From NCBI GenBank assembly GCA_029718625.1, contig CM056381.1, forward strand, positions 57,344,157-57,408,156: a stretch of DNA of 64,000 bases, given 5' to 3'. The notes beneath the pieces were generated by a model. The model did no database searches and was not told where the DNA came from. It saw only the letters and a program-made list of their open reading frames with translations. The position numbers and the translations under genes were made by a program. Positions 9,672 through 22,066 of this stretch are shown here, one piece after another (the stretch's first letter is position 1; each line of letters opens with the position of its first letter). This stretch comes from Synaphobranchus kaupii. Lineage: Eukaryota; Chordata; Actinopteri; Anguilliformes; Synaphobranchidae.

Positions 9672-12566
9672 CAGTGCCCTCCACTATTATTGGCACCCCT
9701 GGTAAAGATGAGTAAAAAGGGTTATAAAAAATTCACCGTTTGGTGAATTAGCTTAATCTCACACTGAAAAAATTTGAAAATTCCAACCTTTAATTGAAGT
9801 AAATTTATTATGAGAAAAAAAATCCCTCATCAAGAAATAATTATTCTTAACAAAACCACATGTGCCACAATTCTTGGCAGCCCTGCATTTATATATTGAA
9901 TAAAGTAAATGTTTTTAATATTTGGTCATATCCTTTGCATGCCATGGGTTCCTGATGTCTGTGACCCAACAACATCAAAAGACTCTTGATATCTTATTTT
10001 CTGGTACTCTTACAAGCGATACTATAATGTCTCTGCATTTGAATGGATCTCTATGGGAATACACTTGTACACTATGGAAGACATGGTTGGCTAAATGGTT
10101 CTAAGTCATCAAGGGTCTGACGTATCAAACAAGCCTTAAACCATCACTCTGCTGCCAGAAATACAGTAGATATGGATACTTGAAGGGGGTTCTTCTCCTG
10201 ACTTATTTTTTCCATAGAGTTCAATAGGAAAATTTGTCGGGAGAAACAACCCTTCAAGTGTTCCATCCATATCTACTGCATATCTGGCAGCAGAATGATG
10301 GTTTGAGGCTTGTTTGATACCTCAGACCCTTGATGACTTACAGCCATTTTACCAACCATGTATTCCATACTGTTCCAGCATAATTTACAGCTAAATCTAC
10401 TTCCACCCACCAATTCCCATAGAGATCCATTCAAATGCAGAGACGGTATAGTATCGCTTGTAAGAGTACCAGAAAATAAGATATCAAGGGCCCTATCTTG
10501 GCGATCTTGGCGCTTAGTCTAAGCGCATGGCGCTAAGTCCATTTAGGGCGTGTCCAAGTCCACTTTTGATATTTTAACGGCGTGTTTTTTGGGCGCTAAG
10601 CACAGCGCAAGGTGCAACTGGGCTGAACCTAGTCTCTTCATTAATTATAGGTGTGTCTTGGGCGTGACATGCAATAAACCAATCAAAATGTCATATCCCA
10701 TTCCCTTTAAAAGCCTGCTTTTCCACCTTGGCGGATTGCTTATGATGGCGAAACAGACATGCTCGTGCATGTTTAGTGCGATCAAGGAATAGGCTATATG
10801 GATCAGTAGCAGTAGTAGTATTATGAGTTCCCGGTAATTCCTGACAGTGCTGTTTACAAAATATATGCTGTTAAATTTCGTTAAAAGCACCTGCAACAGC
10901 TGAGAATAAGCGACCAATTGCTTCCTTCTCACCTTAGAAAACGCCAAATTAGCCTGCTTGTTTAACGAATTTTGTTTGATTATGCAATGAACTCATGTTC
11001 AAGCTTCATCCGAAGTTCATTAGGCTACCTGCATTCTAATTTTGATTAATAACATAACTAACGTTATTTTGCCTTAATGATGACACTAAATACAACAAAT
11101 CTGTCAGGTTGGCAACCCATAGGTTCAGCATCTTTTCCCTTGTTTTATAATGTCCTGCTTATGTGACCAACCTGTTTTACTGGTAGCGTAATACTTTAAA
11201 ACGATTCACTTTCCCAGGAAGACCGTGAAAAGTGCGATGTACAGCAGGGGAAACAGACCTACTCCTGTAAAGCGAACATGCAGATAATGGAATTAAAATT
11301 TATTGTAAATTAATTGTGTAACAATTCGTTTCTAATTAGACGCTTAGTTCTCTTTAAAATCTTTTGTTCAGTTATGGAATAACAGGTGAAATCAGCGGGG
11401 TTTTAATAAGCTGAGGGTATGGAAACCTTGTCACTGTAATTTAAAAAATATGAAGGACAAAGAATAGCTAAGGTTAGGCTACAATTCAGTTAACATGATG
11501 ACATTTATCTCCGTTTTTTAACCATAGTCTATCGAAAAAACATTATGCACAGCGAGTCCGCTGTAGCCTAGGCTATTTGAAAAACAATAAAAGCAATATT
11601 CACTGGACAAGGTTTTGAACTTTTTTCAGTCACAAACCATTCTATTTAGCCTACTTACAGGCTGTATTCCTAGATAAACAGAGCTGTATTGTAATGACAT
11701 CTGAAGCGCATTTTCAGAACGCAAATGTCCGTCTAATGCAGTACGCGAGTTTTCCATTGAATGGCAGTTCACGCATTAGGTGCAAATGACAATTCGCGCA
11801 TTAGGCTTGATATAGGTGTTATCAGCTCCTTTTTAATGGATAGCCATTGTCCCATACCATCGCACATTGCCTGGATGTTGATGGAGTGGGCTGAGAGCAA
11901 TGTAATGTGGCATCGTTTCCCTTCACTGAGAGAAAGGTATGTGGACCTATGGAACCTTTTATTATTATGCATTTTTGATATAGCCTACACAATAATAATA
12001 TTTCACATTGTGATCTAGATATTTTAGTCATGCTTGTGCACGTCCCTGTGTGTAACAGACAGGAGGGTATGCTCGTTGTGCACACGCCTATGTAGACGCA
12101 CTTATATGTGCCTTTAAAATAACATGTAAACAACTGCGACATGACTTTAGACCAGGTTTGTGGCGGTTCTAGCGCAAGCGCTTTCTGCTGGCTCAAGATA
12201 GCAATACGCCAAAAAGAATCCTGGCCACTCCTCATCTTAAGACCAACACGCCCAGTTCACTTGTGATGGCGCAAGAATACATGCTAGTTAAAGGATGTGA
12301 GCGCTAGGCGTTATTATGGACCTAGCGCCGGGTGTAAGATAGCAAAGACACTTGCGTTTGGGTTAGCGCCGCTTTGCGCCGGGTGTAAGATAGGGCCCCA
12401 AGAGTCTTTTGATGTTGTTGGGTCACAGACATCAGGAAGTCATGGCATGCAAAGGATATGCGACCAAATATTAAAAATGATTACTTCATTCTATATATAA
12501 ATGCAGGGGTGCCAATAATTGTGGCACACATGGTTTTGTTAAAAATAATTATTTGTTGATGTTTTT
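9672..12566 (+). mobile_element. Tc1-type element, CAGTGCCCTCC ends, right end lost, split by an insertion
   Basis: The left end at 9672 follows TA 9670-9671 and matches the 6686 element over about 100 bp. The internal module X appears first inverted (about 9930-10190) and then direct (about 10215-10487), so the copy is a foldback. It is interrupted at 10488 by a 1.9 kb element and resumes at 12399 up to GTGCCAATAATTGTGGCAC and TTCTCATAATA at about 12566. The matching right terminus is absent. Confidence 0.8.
10488..12398 (+). mobile_element. 1.9 kb DNA transposon with GGGCCCTATCTT ends, nested in the Tc1-type element
   Basis: The 12-bp terminal inverted repeat GGGCCCTATCTT is found at both ends and CAA flanks each side (10485-10487 and 12399-12401). 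This splits module X cleanly between ATATCAA and AAGAGTC. Subterminal DNA is rich in GCGC words (GGCGCTTAGTCTAAGCGC, GCGCCGGGTGTAAGATAG, the last also repeated internally). No transposase domain is recognisable. The apparent 3-bp duplication would fit a Harbinger-like element, but the superfamily is not established. Related ends occur at about 39930 and at the right window edge. Confidence 0.8.
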
Positions 12567-13640
12567 TTCTCATAATATAGTTCTTTTAGAATTCCATTTA
12601 AAAAATATATTTTTTTCAACAATGTATCACTATCAATTTTTATGCAAACAAAGCGGAGTGATCCCAGCTGGTGATGAGGTCCAAGTGATATACTGAATCA
12701 GCACTCATGGAATACGTCTCGGCCAATCACAATGCACAGTCGGAACTAACAATTGTATAATGAATTATATAACATCGCTTTAAAAATTGCTTTTCCTGTT
12801 TTGTTGTTTCTTCTATTTTTCAGTCTTTTTTTTGCTTGACTGAACCCAAAAACAACTTTAGTCTCTTCTTAGTTAAGTTTAGCTGAGCTAGCATGAAATT
12901 ACAGATGTTGACTATGGGAAATCTGAAATGTATTGATTCACTGATTCATTTCTTTACTGATTTAACACTGCAAGGGTGGTGCCATGAGAAAATGTTTGGC
13001 GCGATTTAGAAATCAGCCATTGAGTTTGAGTTTGCTACCAGAACACTTTCTCTCGGGATGATTTCAACAGGAATATTCTGCCTCACATCTTAAAACTCAT
13101 TGTATGTGGCAATATCCTGTATGGTAACATGTAAAAGTGTTTGTATGGTAATTGCAAATGCACTGTACATGGTAAATACTGTTGACAAACAATATTTTAG
13201 ATACTGTACTACACTAGGGAGGACTTTGTACCATGCACCTTTACTAACCATTGCATTTCTATATCTGGATATATTGCTACTTGCACCACAGAAGTTCCTG
13301 GATTACCACACCAGTCAGTGAAGTAACAGCAGGCAGGACAACACCAGTGGGCATCTCCAACCGCAAGTCACTCAACATTGCGTAACACTATGCTTTCCAT
13401 TTTAGCATGTGTTGCCTTATCTATCAACTCTGAGGCCTTCAGTGTCAACAGAATGGATAACTTGTACTGCTGAAGACAAAATAATGTTTCCACATTGTTT
13501 CAATTCCCCAAGTGATTTATTTACAAACAAACAACGTACAGAACAAACAACGTACAGAATGTAACAACATTATAGCCATTTTTCATTTCAAAAATCAAAT
13601 TTCAGTTACTTTCCTGAATTTAAATGCAATGCACCATATA
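12567..13640. other. Stretch without recognised gene
   Basis: AT-rich DNA. ACTCATGGAATACGTCTCGGCCAATCAC near 12700 resembles common fish dispersed repeats, but no boundaries can be drawn. No ORF with a domain is present. Confidence 0.4.
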
Positions 13641-13644
13641 GATC

Positions 13645-13876
13645 ATTACATTACATTATAGGCATTTAGCAGACGCTCTTATCCAGAGCGACTTACACAT
13701 CTTTTTTAGCATTTTTTTTTTTACATTTTATCCATTTATACAGCTGGATATATACTGAAGCGATTCAGGTTAAGTACCTTGCTCAAGGGTACAACGGCAG
13801 TGTCCTACCTGGGAATCGAACCTGCAACCTTTCGGTTACAAGCCCAGTTCCTTAACCATTATACTACACTGCCGCC
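13645..13876 (-). repeat. tRNA-derived SINE with L2-type tail
   Basis: On the minus strand the 5' tRNA-like head starts near 13876. It has an A-box-like TAGTATAATGG (13856-13866) and a B box GGTTCGATTCC (13812-13822). The body (TTGAGCAAGGTACTTAACC) and the tail GTCGCTCTGGATAAGAGCG then TCTGCTAAATGCC with short TAATG repeats follow. The tail is that of fish SINEs mobilised by L2-clade LINEs. It is about 230 bp and looks full length. Confidence 0.88.
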
Positions 13877-14308
13877 AGAATGTTGTTTGTTTTTAAATAA
13901 ATCTCTGGAAGAACTGGAAACAGGGGAGAGGTAGGGAAGAATGGTCTTCTTTCTGCAGTCTTCTTGAATTACTTTTTATTACACGACCCCTGCACCTATG
14001 ACTAGATGTGTGTATATGTTTTTTATAACTTTGGTAATGAAAGGCTCCTTCTGAATTACTTTTTGGTGGACATATGGAACCAAATCTTCTCCAAGAAAGT
14101 TCCATTCTGCTCCCATGTCCCCCTAAGTTTGGTTTTGGTTGCAATTTAATTTAAATGTTAAAACCCAAATTTCGCCCGTCAATATCACAGCCGTTTTAGC
14201 ACCAATTACCAAGCCACTTGGCAGATCAACTCATCTCATCAATATCTCAATATCAAATATCAAATAAGAGAAAGATTTATTCAGCCGTTTCACAGTTAAG
14301 CATTAAGA
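13877..14308. other. Stretch without recognised gene
   Basis: Nothing recognisable. A minus-strand 83-codon frame at 13893-14144 has no domain or splice context. Confidence 0.5.
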
Positions 14309-15534
14309 TTAAAGGTCCTATATTGTTAGAATGCATTTTGCATTATTTCTGTACTCAGATGAGTTCTACCAACACAGTGAAAATTTGAAATCTGTGTCTT
14401 TTGCCATTTCTCCAGTTCAGCTATAACAAGAACTCTCCCTAGTTTATAAGCCATTCAAAATCGCAGCCCGAAATGACGTGGAAACAGGACGGAATTTAAT
14501 TGACCAATCGTTGTTAAGCTAATATTAGCATATCCCAGCCCCTACTGTTGAAAAAAGCCACCACCCATTTTCCCTCAGTGCAACTGCAAACTGAACACCA
14601 GTGAAGGAACCCAGATAGCGATTTAGCATATATAAGAATTTCAGTGGCTTCATTAAATGCAATCGCTTTAGCGTACATATCTACGTTTGCTTTTACATTA
14701 CATATCATGTCACAATTAAAAACTAAACGCATAGTACATTGTATTTCATTGCATGTTCTCTAAAAACAGTCATACTGAAATACAAGATGGGGTGTATTAC
14801 TTTTCAACACCAGTGCATGGTTTTCATGCCAAAATGTAAGCGTGCCATTGCATTTAGCTCTGTGAGCATAGGGAGCCGCACAGAATGTGCCATAATTCAA
14901 AGCAATCCTCGTGAATACGCAAAGCACCGGGTTACAACAAATGAACTGATTTAGAACACATCATTGAGCCCAGCTTAGTATGCTCACCTTACTAGCTAAA
15001 GAATTTACTAGCTGTCCAGAATCCTAGTTGGAGAAAGTAGGCACTTCTGAGCACAATCTCAACTTACCACTGAGTAGGTTTGATCTAGTGAACCGGTGCG
15101 CCATTTCGCCCACATTGGTGACGCTACCGAGCGAAGACGGGTGAAGGAGGGGCTTTCTTGTTTATTTAAATCAAACAGGAAGTGGCGATGAATCGGCACA
15201 AACATGGCTCAACAAGCTGACCCAGCCGTGATCGCTGGTCTGATTCTAGAGAACAAGACCGCTGAACGTATCCGCATCAAGAGTACGCCGGTTCTTTCAA
15301 GTCTTTTAATGACTCGGGCTACGGCAGCCATTGCTCTCAGCTGTTTATGTTTTTTTCTGGCTGAGCAGGCCACCTGCCACCTTCCCCTAGCCAATCAGGG
15401 CACTTGGCTAATGAATATTCATGACGAATCGAGTTAGCTAATGATTATTCATGACTAATGGGTGGTCACCACTCAAAACAGGCTGTTTGTGGGAAAGGCA
15501 GTCTGAATAATTGAACAAAACAATACTTGCAGAT

Positions 15535-16090
15535 GATTTAGTAAGCAATAATGCATTACACAGTTTAAATGCCCGATGCGGAGGTAGTAAATTGCCCGAG
15601 GAGCAGCCGAGCTGTGTAATGCCATTTAAACTGTGTAATGCCCGGCTCCGAGCTGTGTAATGCCATTTAAACTGTGCAATGCCCGGCTCCGAGGTCATTA
15701 TTGGGCTTATACCATGGTTACCAACAATTATTATATATTGTTACATTTATATTTATTGATTTTTATCGACTTAATCAGCTGAAATTTAAATATCCTTCCG
15801 AGGCCATTTTGGCATGTTGTTTGCCGTTGTCATGCAAAACTGCTCGTTGGTAGTTCTATTTGAACAGAAAACATCTCGTTGCTAATTCTATTTCTGGTTA
15901 CTAGTTCTATTTTGTCCGTAGTTATGCAAAAACCTCTCGTTGGTAGTTCTGAAAACAATTGATTCTATAAGGAAACAAATAGTTCCTTCTCAACTTTATA
16001 CCAGAAAATTAGCACTAATTTACTACCTCCGCGTCGGGCATTTAAACTGTGTAATGCCCAGCTCCTCTGCCATTATTGCTTACTAGTTAC
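15535..16090 (+). repeat. Inverted repeat pair GTAAGCAATAATG ... GGAGGTAGTA
   Basis: 15539-15590 (GTAAGCAATAATG, then CAGTTTAAATGCCCGATG, then GGAGGTAGTA) recurs inverted at about 16021-16085 with an extra GCAGAGGAGC segment. The inverted arm is absent from the equivalent place in the tandem neighbour at about 17080, so it entered after that sequence was duplicated. Confidence 0.7.
15608..15692 (+). repeat. 40-bp minisatellite, two units plus partial flanks
   Basis: GAGCTGTGTAATGCCATTTA followed by AACTGTGTAATGCCCGGCTCC occurs twice in tandem with a single C/T difference. Related partial units lie at about 15550-15600 and 16727-16760. Confidence 0.8.
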
Positions 16091-16726
16091 ATTATTTAAG
16101 AAAATTGCATGAAACCGCAACTCAATTTACTTCCCTCTCTCCGTCTTGCTTTTTAAAAATGCTTTGGTCACGCAGCCTATTTTAAACAGCCCAGGCTAAG
16201 GAAATAGCATTTCAGGATCTGCATCATGAGATGGGAACATAAAAATAAAAAAAATAGCCTACTATAGATACAGAGTTTGTTACTGTTAGATGTAACCTGC
16301 TTTGTGAAGTAACTTGCTCGCATTCGCAACCAGCGTTGCTCACGTTAGCGTTACATTACATTAGGTAAAGCCCTACTACGTTACGTTCATATTTCCAAAC
16401 TGAATAAATACTGCACCTCTAACCACAAAACTTCTTTGCTAGATTAAAGTTGTTTTAACTAAGATATTTGGCGAATACAAACATTTTAAATCAGCGAATT
16501 TAGCGTTATTTGCCGGCTTTATTAATCAGCCGTTGGTGTTACTATGGTTACCATTCATAAAAGGGTCGACTCTAATGGCGCAGGCAGCAGATAACGTAGA
16601 CGGTGTGTTCATTTAGAACGGTGATTAAAATGTTGCCAGCACTACTTCATTGCTGGGTGGTTACACAAATTAAATGCCCACCCTCCAGCCAATCAGAATG
16701 GAGTATTTATCCAAGCCATGGTATAA
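15707..16726 (+). mobile_element. 1.0 kb element with TTATACCATGG ends, copy 1
   Basis: Perfect 11-bp inverted ends TTATACCATGG/CCATGGTATAA. No convincing transposase. About 95 percent identical by eye to the next copy. Internal landmarks include CCAATCAGAATGGAGTATTT near the right end. It differs from copy 2 chiefly by the inserted inverted-repeat arm at about 16021-16085 and a shorter segment near 16320. Confidence 0.8.
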
Positions 16727-16763
16727 AACTGTGTAATGCCCGGCTCCGAGGTCATTATTGTGC

Positions 16764-17790
16764 TTATACCATGGTTACCAACAATTATTATATATAGTCA
16801 CGTTTATATTTATTGATTTTTATCGACTTTATCTGCTGAAATTTAAATATCCTTCCGAGGCCATTTTGGCATGTAGTTTGCCGTTGTCATGCAAAACTGC
16901 TCGTTGATAGTTCTATTTGAACAGAAAACATCTCGTTGCTAATTCTATTTCTCGTTAATAGTTCTATTTTGTCCGTAGTTATGCAAAAACCTCTCGTTGT
17001 TAGTTCTGAAAACAATTGATTCTATAAGGAAGCAAATAGTTCCTTCTCAACTTTATACCATAAAATTAGCACCAATTTTGGTTATTTTTGTCATTAGTTA
17101 CATTATTTAAGAAAATTGCATGAAACCGCAACTCAATTTACCTCCCTCTCTCCGTCTTGCTTTTAAAAAATGCTTTGGTCACGCAGCCTATTTTAAACAG
17201 CCCATGGCTAAGGAAATTGCATTTCACGATCTGCATCATGAGATGGGAACATCTGAAAAAAATAGCCTAGCCTACTGTAGATACAGAGTTTGTTACTGTT
17301 AGATGTAACTTGTCATATCTAAGGCATTTCGCTGGATAAAATGTTTTTTTTAGTATACAGATTAACGTGCTTTGTGAAGTAACTTGTTCGCATTCGCAAC
17401 CAGCGTTGCTCACGTCAGCGTTACATTACATTAGGTAAAGCCCTACTACGTTACGTTCATATTTCCAAACTGAATAAATACTGCACCTCTAACCACAAAA
17501 CTTCTTTGCTAGATTAAAGTTGTTGTAACTAAGATATTTGGCGAAGACAAACTTTTCAAATCGGCGGATTTAGCGTTATTTGCCGGCTTTATTAATCAGC
17601 TGTTGTTGTTGCTATGGATAGCATTCATAAAAGTGTCGACTCTAATGGCGCTGGCAGCAGATAACGTAGACGGCGTATTAATTTAGAACGGTGATTAAAA
17701 TGTTGCTACTTCATTGCCGGGCGGTTTAACAAAATAAATGCCCACCCTCCAGCCAATCAGAATCGAGTATTTAGCCAAGCCATGGTATAA
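16764..17790 (+). mobile_element. 1.0 kb element with TTATACCATGG ends, copy 2
   Basis: Direct tandem partner of 15707-16726, separated by 37 bp (AACTGTGTAATGCCCGGCTC ...) that also precede copy 1. Shared left flanks mean the pair arose by duplication of element plus flank, not by two independent insertions. Confidence 0.8.
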
Positions 17791-18061
17791 TAATGTAAAA
17801 TCATTATGTATGTGTTCTATAGACACTCAGGAATGACACAAGCCTAAAAAGTGCTAAAATATGGGACCTTTTAAGACTTTTTTTCCTGACAACGTAGCTG
17901 AAATTCTACTACTCAAATTCTAATTCAAAGTCTAATCGCTAATGTAGACATAATGATATGTTGGGCATGACATAGATTAATGCTTTTGGTGGGTCACATT
18001 TCTCTTAAATAAACCTTTATAATTCTACGATACCGAAAAATTAATTGTCCATTGATTCAAT

Positions 18062-18630
18062 GGGTAAGTACACTCTAGACCACGTTTTTTTTAGCTGTAA
18101 ACGTGTTTGTATGCCTACCTTATAATGAAACTTCAATTCCGTTATTTCAAAAATTCTGAAATAATATTTTATATTGTAGAAAAGCGTCTTTGTGCTGCCC
18201 TCTAATGATTGAATTTCCTTTCTGCTCCCCACACTGCCCCCGCCCCAATCATGATGTCAGAGTACCTCTTTGAAGGTACCTCTATGTCATATGGATAATT
18301 GTTGTCTCCCACAATGGAAATAGTCTGCACCTGATTGGTGAGACCCACTACGTTCCTTTTGTTTCGGCTCCACGTTTTTAAACTGGAACAACGTGGCGTT
18401 CTGTTCATAAGCTCTTATTCCACCTAAATAGTCCACTAAAATACGTTTCTTGTTTCATATTTGATCTGCAATGGCTAGTTTGACAGTTTGATCCGAGTTA
18501 TATGAAATAATTTGGACATTGTACGTTCATTTATGCAAACAACAACGGACACACCTCTCCCTCACTCATCCACAAAGTATTTTTCAAAATTGTGTAGTAG
18601 GCGGAGACAGGCTGAGAGAGTGCACTTACT
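18062..18630 (+). repeat. Dispersed 0.6 kb repeat, copy A (partner at 63309-63939)
   Basis: It runs from GTAAGTACACTCTAGACC through TTTAGCTGTAAACGTG, AAAAGCGTCTTTGTGCTGCC and CACCTGATTGGT to GGCGGAGACAGGCTGA. It is colinear with 63309-63939 at about 85 percent identity by eye. A minus-strand 68-codon frame is partly conserved but has no domain. Confidence 0.85.
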
Positions 18631-21110
18631 CTTTAACCCCTTTGCTTAATTTTACCCACGTCTGTATTGTACTGTTCTGTTTAAAGCTTTATAACTCCAG
18701 ATATCAATGTAATACAAACACCAATAATGGCTTAAATTAAAAAAGACTCTGGTACCATTTATTATCATGCCTTAAATTAAATTATTTTCATAATTCAGAT
18801 GTAAATTATGGGCAGTGAATGTACAACCCCCGATGAAAAACCGCACCACTCTAGTTTACAGTGAACACTTGAGAGTCAAATATGTGAATAAGGTTAAACT
18901 TTACATTTTCTGGTTTGCAAACCTCCTGTCTTCATGTTTACAAAATATGAAAGTGATATGTATTACTTCTCAAATCCTATGAGGCAATTTTAAACGATGT
19001 ACCTTGGTGTCCAAAAATCTACCCAAAATTGATAATTGTGCATCACAGTAATTCAGGAGATAATCAAATCATATTTGCATCTATATCATTAGATAATTTC
19101 CAACTTTTGTAAAAGATTAGGGGAATGGTTATAGGTGTCCAAAAAACTACCCAAACCTTTTCAAACCCATGGAAACATAATGCAAAGTATCCACGCTATC
19201 AAAAAAATGAACACAGTTTAATGTCCATTTGAAGCACATTAATGAGGGTACTGACTCTTAGTAATCAATTTGTCGCAGTTTAATTTAGGTGCCAAAAATG
19301 TCAAACACAGTCCGTTCTCGTCATAAAAGATTATTTATTACCAACCAGTCAGACTAACAATGTATGAGAACATGCACACAATTTACAGTGTCATATTAAT
19401 TACTACAACTATTACTATTACATCTACTATAATTATCTCCTATATAATCCAAGTCGCCTCAGGCAGGGACTCCCCATACTTTATCATTGTGCCTTATGCA
19501 GGCGTAGCTTATAGCCAATACCTAATAGGTTGCTAGCTAAGTAGGTATAAACTAAATTAAACCAGAATAAGAGAGACTACAGCTCTTTAATTCTGAATTC
19601 AGCACCACTAATGTAAAACACTGTGACATCATAAACAATAATAACACAACCTAGCTAGCCTTTCTGATGCTAGCTAGCTATACTATTATGAACACAACAC
19701 CATGAAACATACGCACACTTTGTATACAATGCAACACTTAGCTATGGAATCCATGCTGTCTGCTCCAGATGAGTCATGGATGTAAATCTCCTCATCTGAA
19801 TCCAGAGGAACACTACAGCATCCAGCAGTTTCAAGCACTGAAAATCTTTTTGTCACTTCGCCATTGTACAAACAAAACGATTTCTCTCCGGAGTTCACTA
19901 GCGATTCATATGCGCTCTCATGCGCAAAACCACGGAGACGCAGATGCATAATGGCGCATGTTGTTTTGAAATACGCTCGTGACATGCACAGCTCTGACAA
20001 TTGCTCCCAACTGTCTAATGATTAAACTTCTTTGGAAAGCTTAGAATCCATTCCTTTTGGATATTAAAGCTGTCAATCAATTGCAATTAGTTCCAAGACA
20101 TTACTACTCCCAATTAATGTTCTGCAGACAAATTTTCTCAGAATTTCTGACTGCCACATTTTAAAACAGGAAGCGTCCTGAGATCACAATTTTGCAAATG
20201 GGTTTGACTGTTATAGGCAGTTATAGGCCTGTAATGAAATAAAATTGAAATAACAATTACTTCTGATTTTCTCAACTTGGTGTAATTTCTGCCAGCATAA
20301 ATGACAGCTTCGGGGTGTTTTTTAATGATCGTCATCCACTCGCGCACCAGGCTACACGTTGAAACCACTGGCAACATTTTTACGTTGCAAACAGAATCCC
20401 AAATTACAACTGCATTCGTCAGAGACGGCAGTAACGATGAGCCAGATATGTGCTTCTTTGCACAGACGCTTTTATCTAAAGCGACGTAGCCTAGAGTATA
20501 TGCATACAGAATGCATACATTATGAAGCATTATCAAAACTGTTAATTTACTCGTTATAACACTGCCCAATTACTGTTACCATCCATATAGAACAATGCAT
20601 GTTGTTAAAAATGTTATTTTCATTTTATCTTCGCTTTTTTGCGTGTTTTTGCCCGTACTATACAATCTCTGCCTCAACGGATTGGAGTGGGCGGGGTTTA
20701 GAACAGAGGAGGAGACTTTTTTTATTGTAAACACAAGACCGCAGCAAGGCCAACAATCCTGCATAGTGCACCTTTAAAATTCTAAGTTTTAAAGCATAAA
20801 TTTAAAAGCATTCCTGGGCTTTATTCGTTACACAAGATACCAGCGGTCCTATAAAGAAGCAGGGGAAATAAAGAAGGCAAAAAGGTATAAAAAGTTTTGA
20901 TATCAAGAATGTCAATTTTAACTAGTTCAAACTATTTTAACTATTCCTGATATCAAAAATGAAAGTCCCATTGAAATTAATGGGGAAAACGGTTGAATAA
21001 TAACAAGGTAAAACTGAATTACTGATATCAATAATTTGAATTATAATTAGTTAAAATTTAATTCTTGATATCAAAAACAAGTTGAATAAAAGCATAAACA
21101 GCTTGCCATC
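18631..21110. other. Stretch with only minor repeats
   Basis: No gene. CAGACGCTTTTATCTAAAGC at about 20463 is a degraded SINE/L2-type tail. About 20900-21080 has several spaced GATATCAA words, a small palindrome-rich repeat. Other open frames overlap on both strands and lack domains. Confidence 0.5.
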
Positions 21111-22066
21111 CACAGCCAGTTTATAGTGAAGTCTGAAACACTGGACTTAAAGGGATAGTTCGGAATTTTGGACATAATGTCTCAATTACGGATTACCCAA
21201 GATGTAGTTGATTGATGGAAACCATTTTCAGCTAATTCCATGCTGTCCCTTCTTTTGGACATACACACGTTGCTAATGCTAGCGCAACTCTAAGGTAACC
21301 GGTAGCATCCACTACCAAACGCACTTAAACACTCCACAATGCACCCAAAGCAAATAAAATACGAAGACAGTCTATCGGGGTTATTTTGAGTGTTTATACC
21401 ATCACTTTTTAAGTCAAAGTATCGTTGAATCCTTTACTTTGTGCTGACCTATATTCTCTGTGGAAGTACGGTGGCGGAGCGAAAGTGGCCATTGCAACTT
21501 GTTGCTCTTCTTTGTTGTTGTAGTCGATCAGTTCCGGCAATACATTTGTAGGTAATGTAAAGTATCGCTCCCCAGATAGACTGTCGTCGTATTTTATTTG
21601 CTTTGGGTGCACTGTGGAGTGTTTAAGTGCGCTTGGTAGTGGATGCTACCGGTTACCTTAGAGTTGCGCTAGCATTAGCAATGTGTGTATGTCCAAAAGA
21701 AGGGACAGCATGGAATTAGCTGAAAATGGTTTCCATCAATCAACTACATCATGGGTAAGTCGTAATTGAGACATTAGGTCCAAGATTCCGAACTATCCCT
21801 TTAAACACACAGCCACTTTACAGCACAGTCTACAACACTAAACCTAAACCCACTGTAAGCATGCATCCAGTTTACAACACAGTATGCAACACTGGGCCGA
21901 CACATCTTCACACTTTTCAGTGAAGTCTGCAATACTGGACCTAGATTCACTGTATACAGACCCAATTTACAGCACAGTGTGCAACACTAGACCTATGTTA
22001 ACTGTAAACACGCAGCCAATTTACAGCACAGTCTACAACACTAGACCTAAACCCACTGTAAACACA
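21111..22066 (+). repeat. About 52-bp minisatellite array interrupted by a MITE
   Basis: Units of the form CAGCCAATTTACAGCACAG then TCTACAACACTAGACC then CACTGTAAACAC occur at about 21111 (one unit), 21811, 21865, 21917, 21961 and 22013. The array is split at 21147-21804 by a TTAA-flanked foldback element. Units are 44-54 bp and diverged. Confidence 0.8.
21151..21800 (+). mobile_element. TTAA-flanked foldback MITE, AGGGATAGTTCGG ends
   Basis: TTAA at 21147-21150 and 21801-21804. Long inverted arms of about 227-230 bp (21151-21377 against 21571-21800) begin AGGGATAGTTCGGAATTTTG. They include mirrored AAGAAGGGACAGCATGGAAT and GGTAACCGGTAGCATCCACT tracts. The loop of about 190 bp is non-coding. 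TTAA targeting suggests a piggyBac- or Kolobok-type mobiliser. A truncated relative begins at 63944. Confidence 0.9.

Larger units (their letters stand above)
14309..17874 (+). mobile_element. TTAA-flanked MITE-like element with AAAGGTCC ends, filled by other repeats
   Basis: TTAA at 14309-14312 is followed by AAGGTCCTATATT. At the other end AATATGGGACCTT is followed by TTAA 17871-17874. The ends are imperfect inverted repeats of about 14 bp of a type common in fish genomes. The 3.5 kb interior holds two TTATACCATGG elements and a minisatellite. No piggyBac-type transposase was found. The pairing of these two ends as one element is inferred. Confidence 0.5.
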
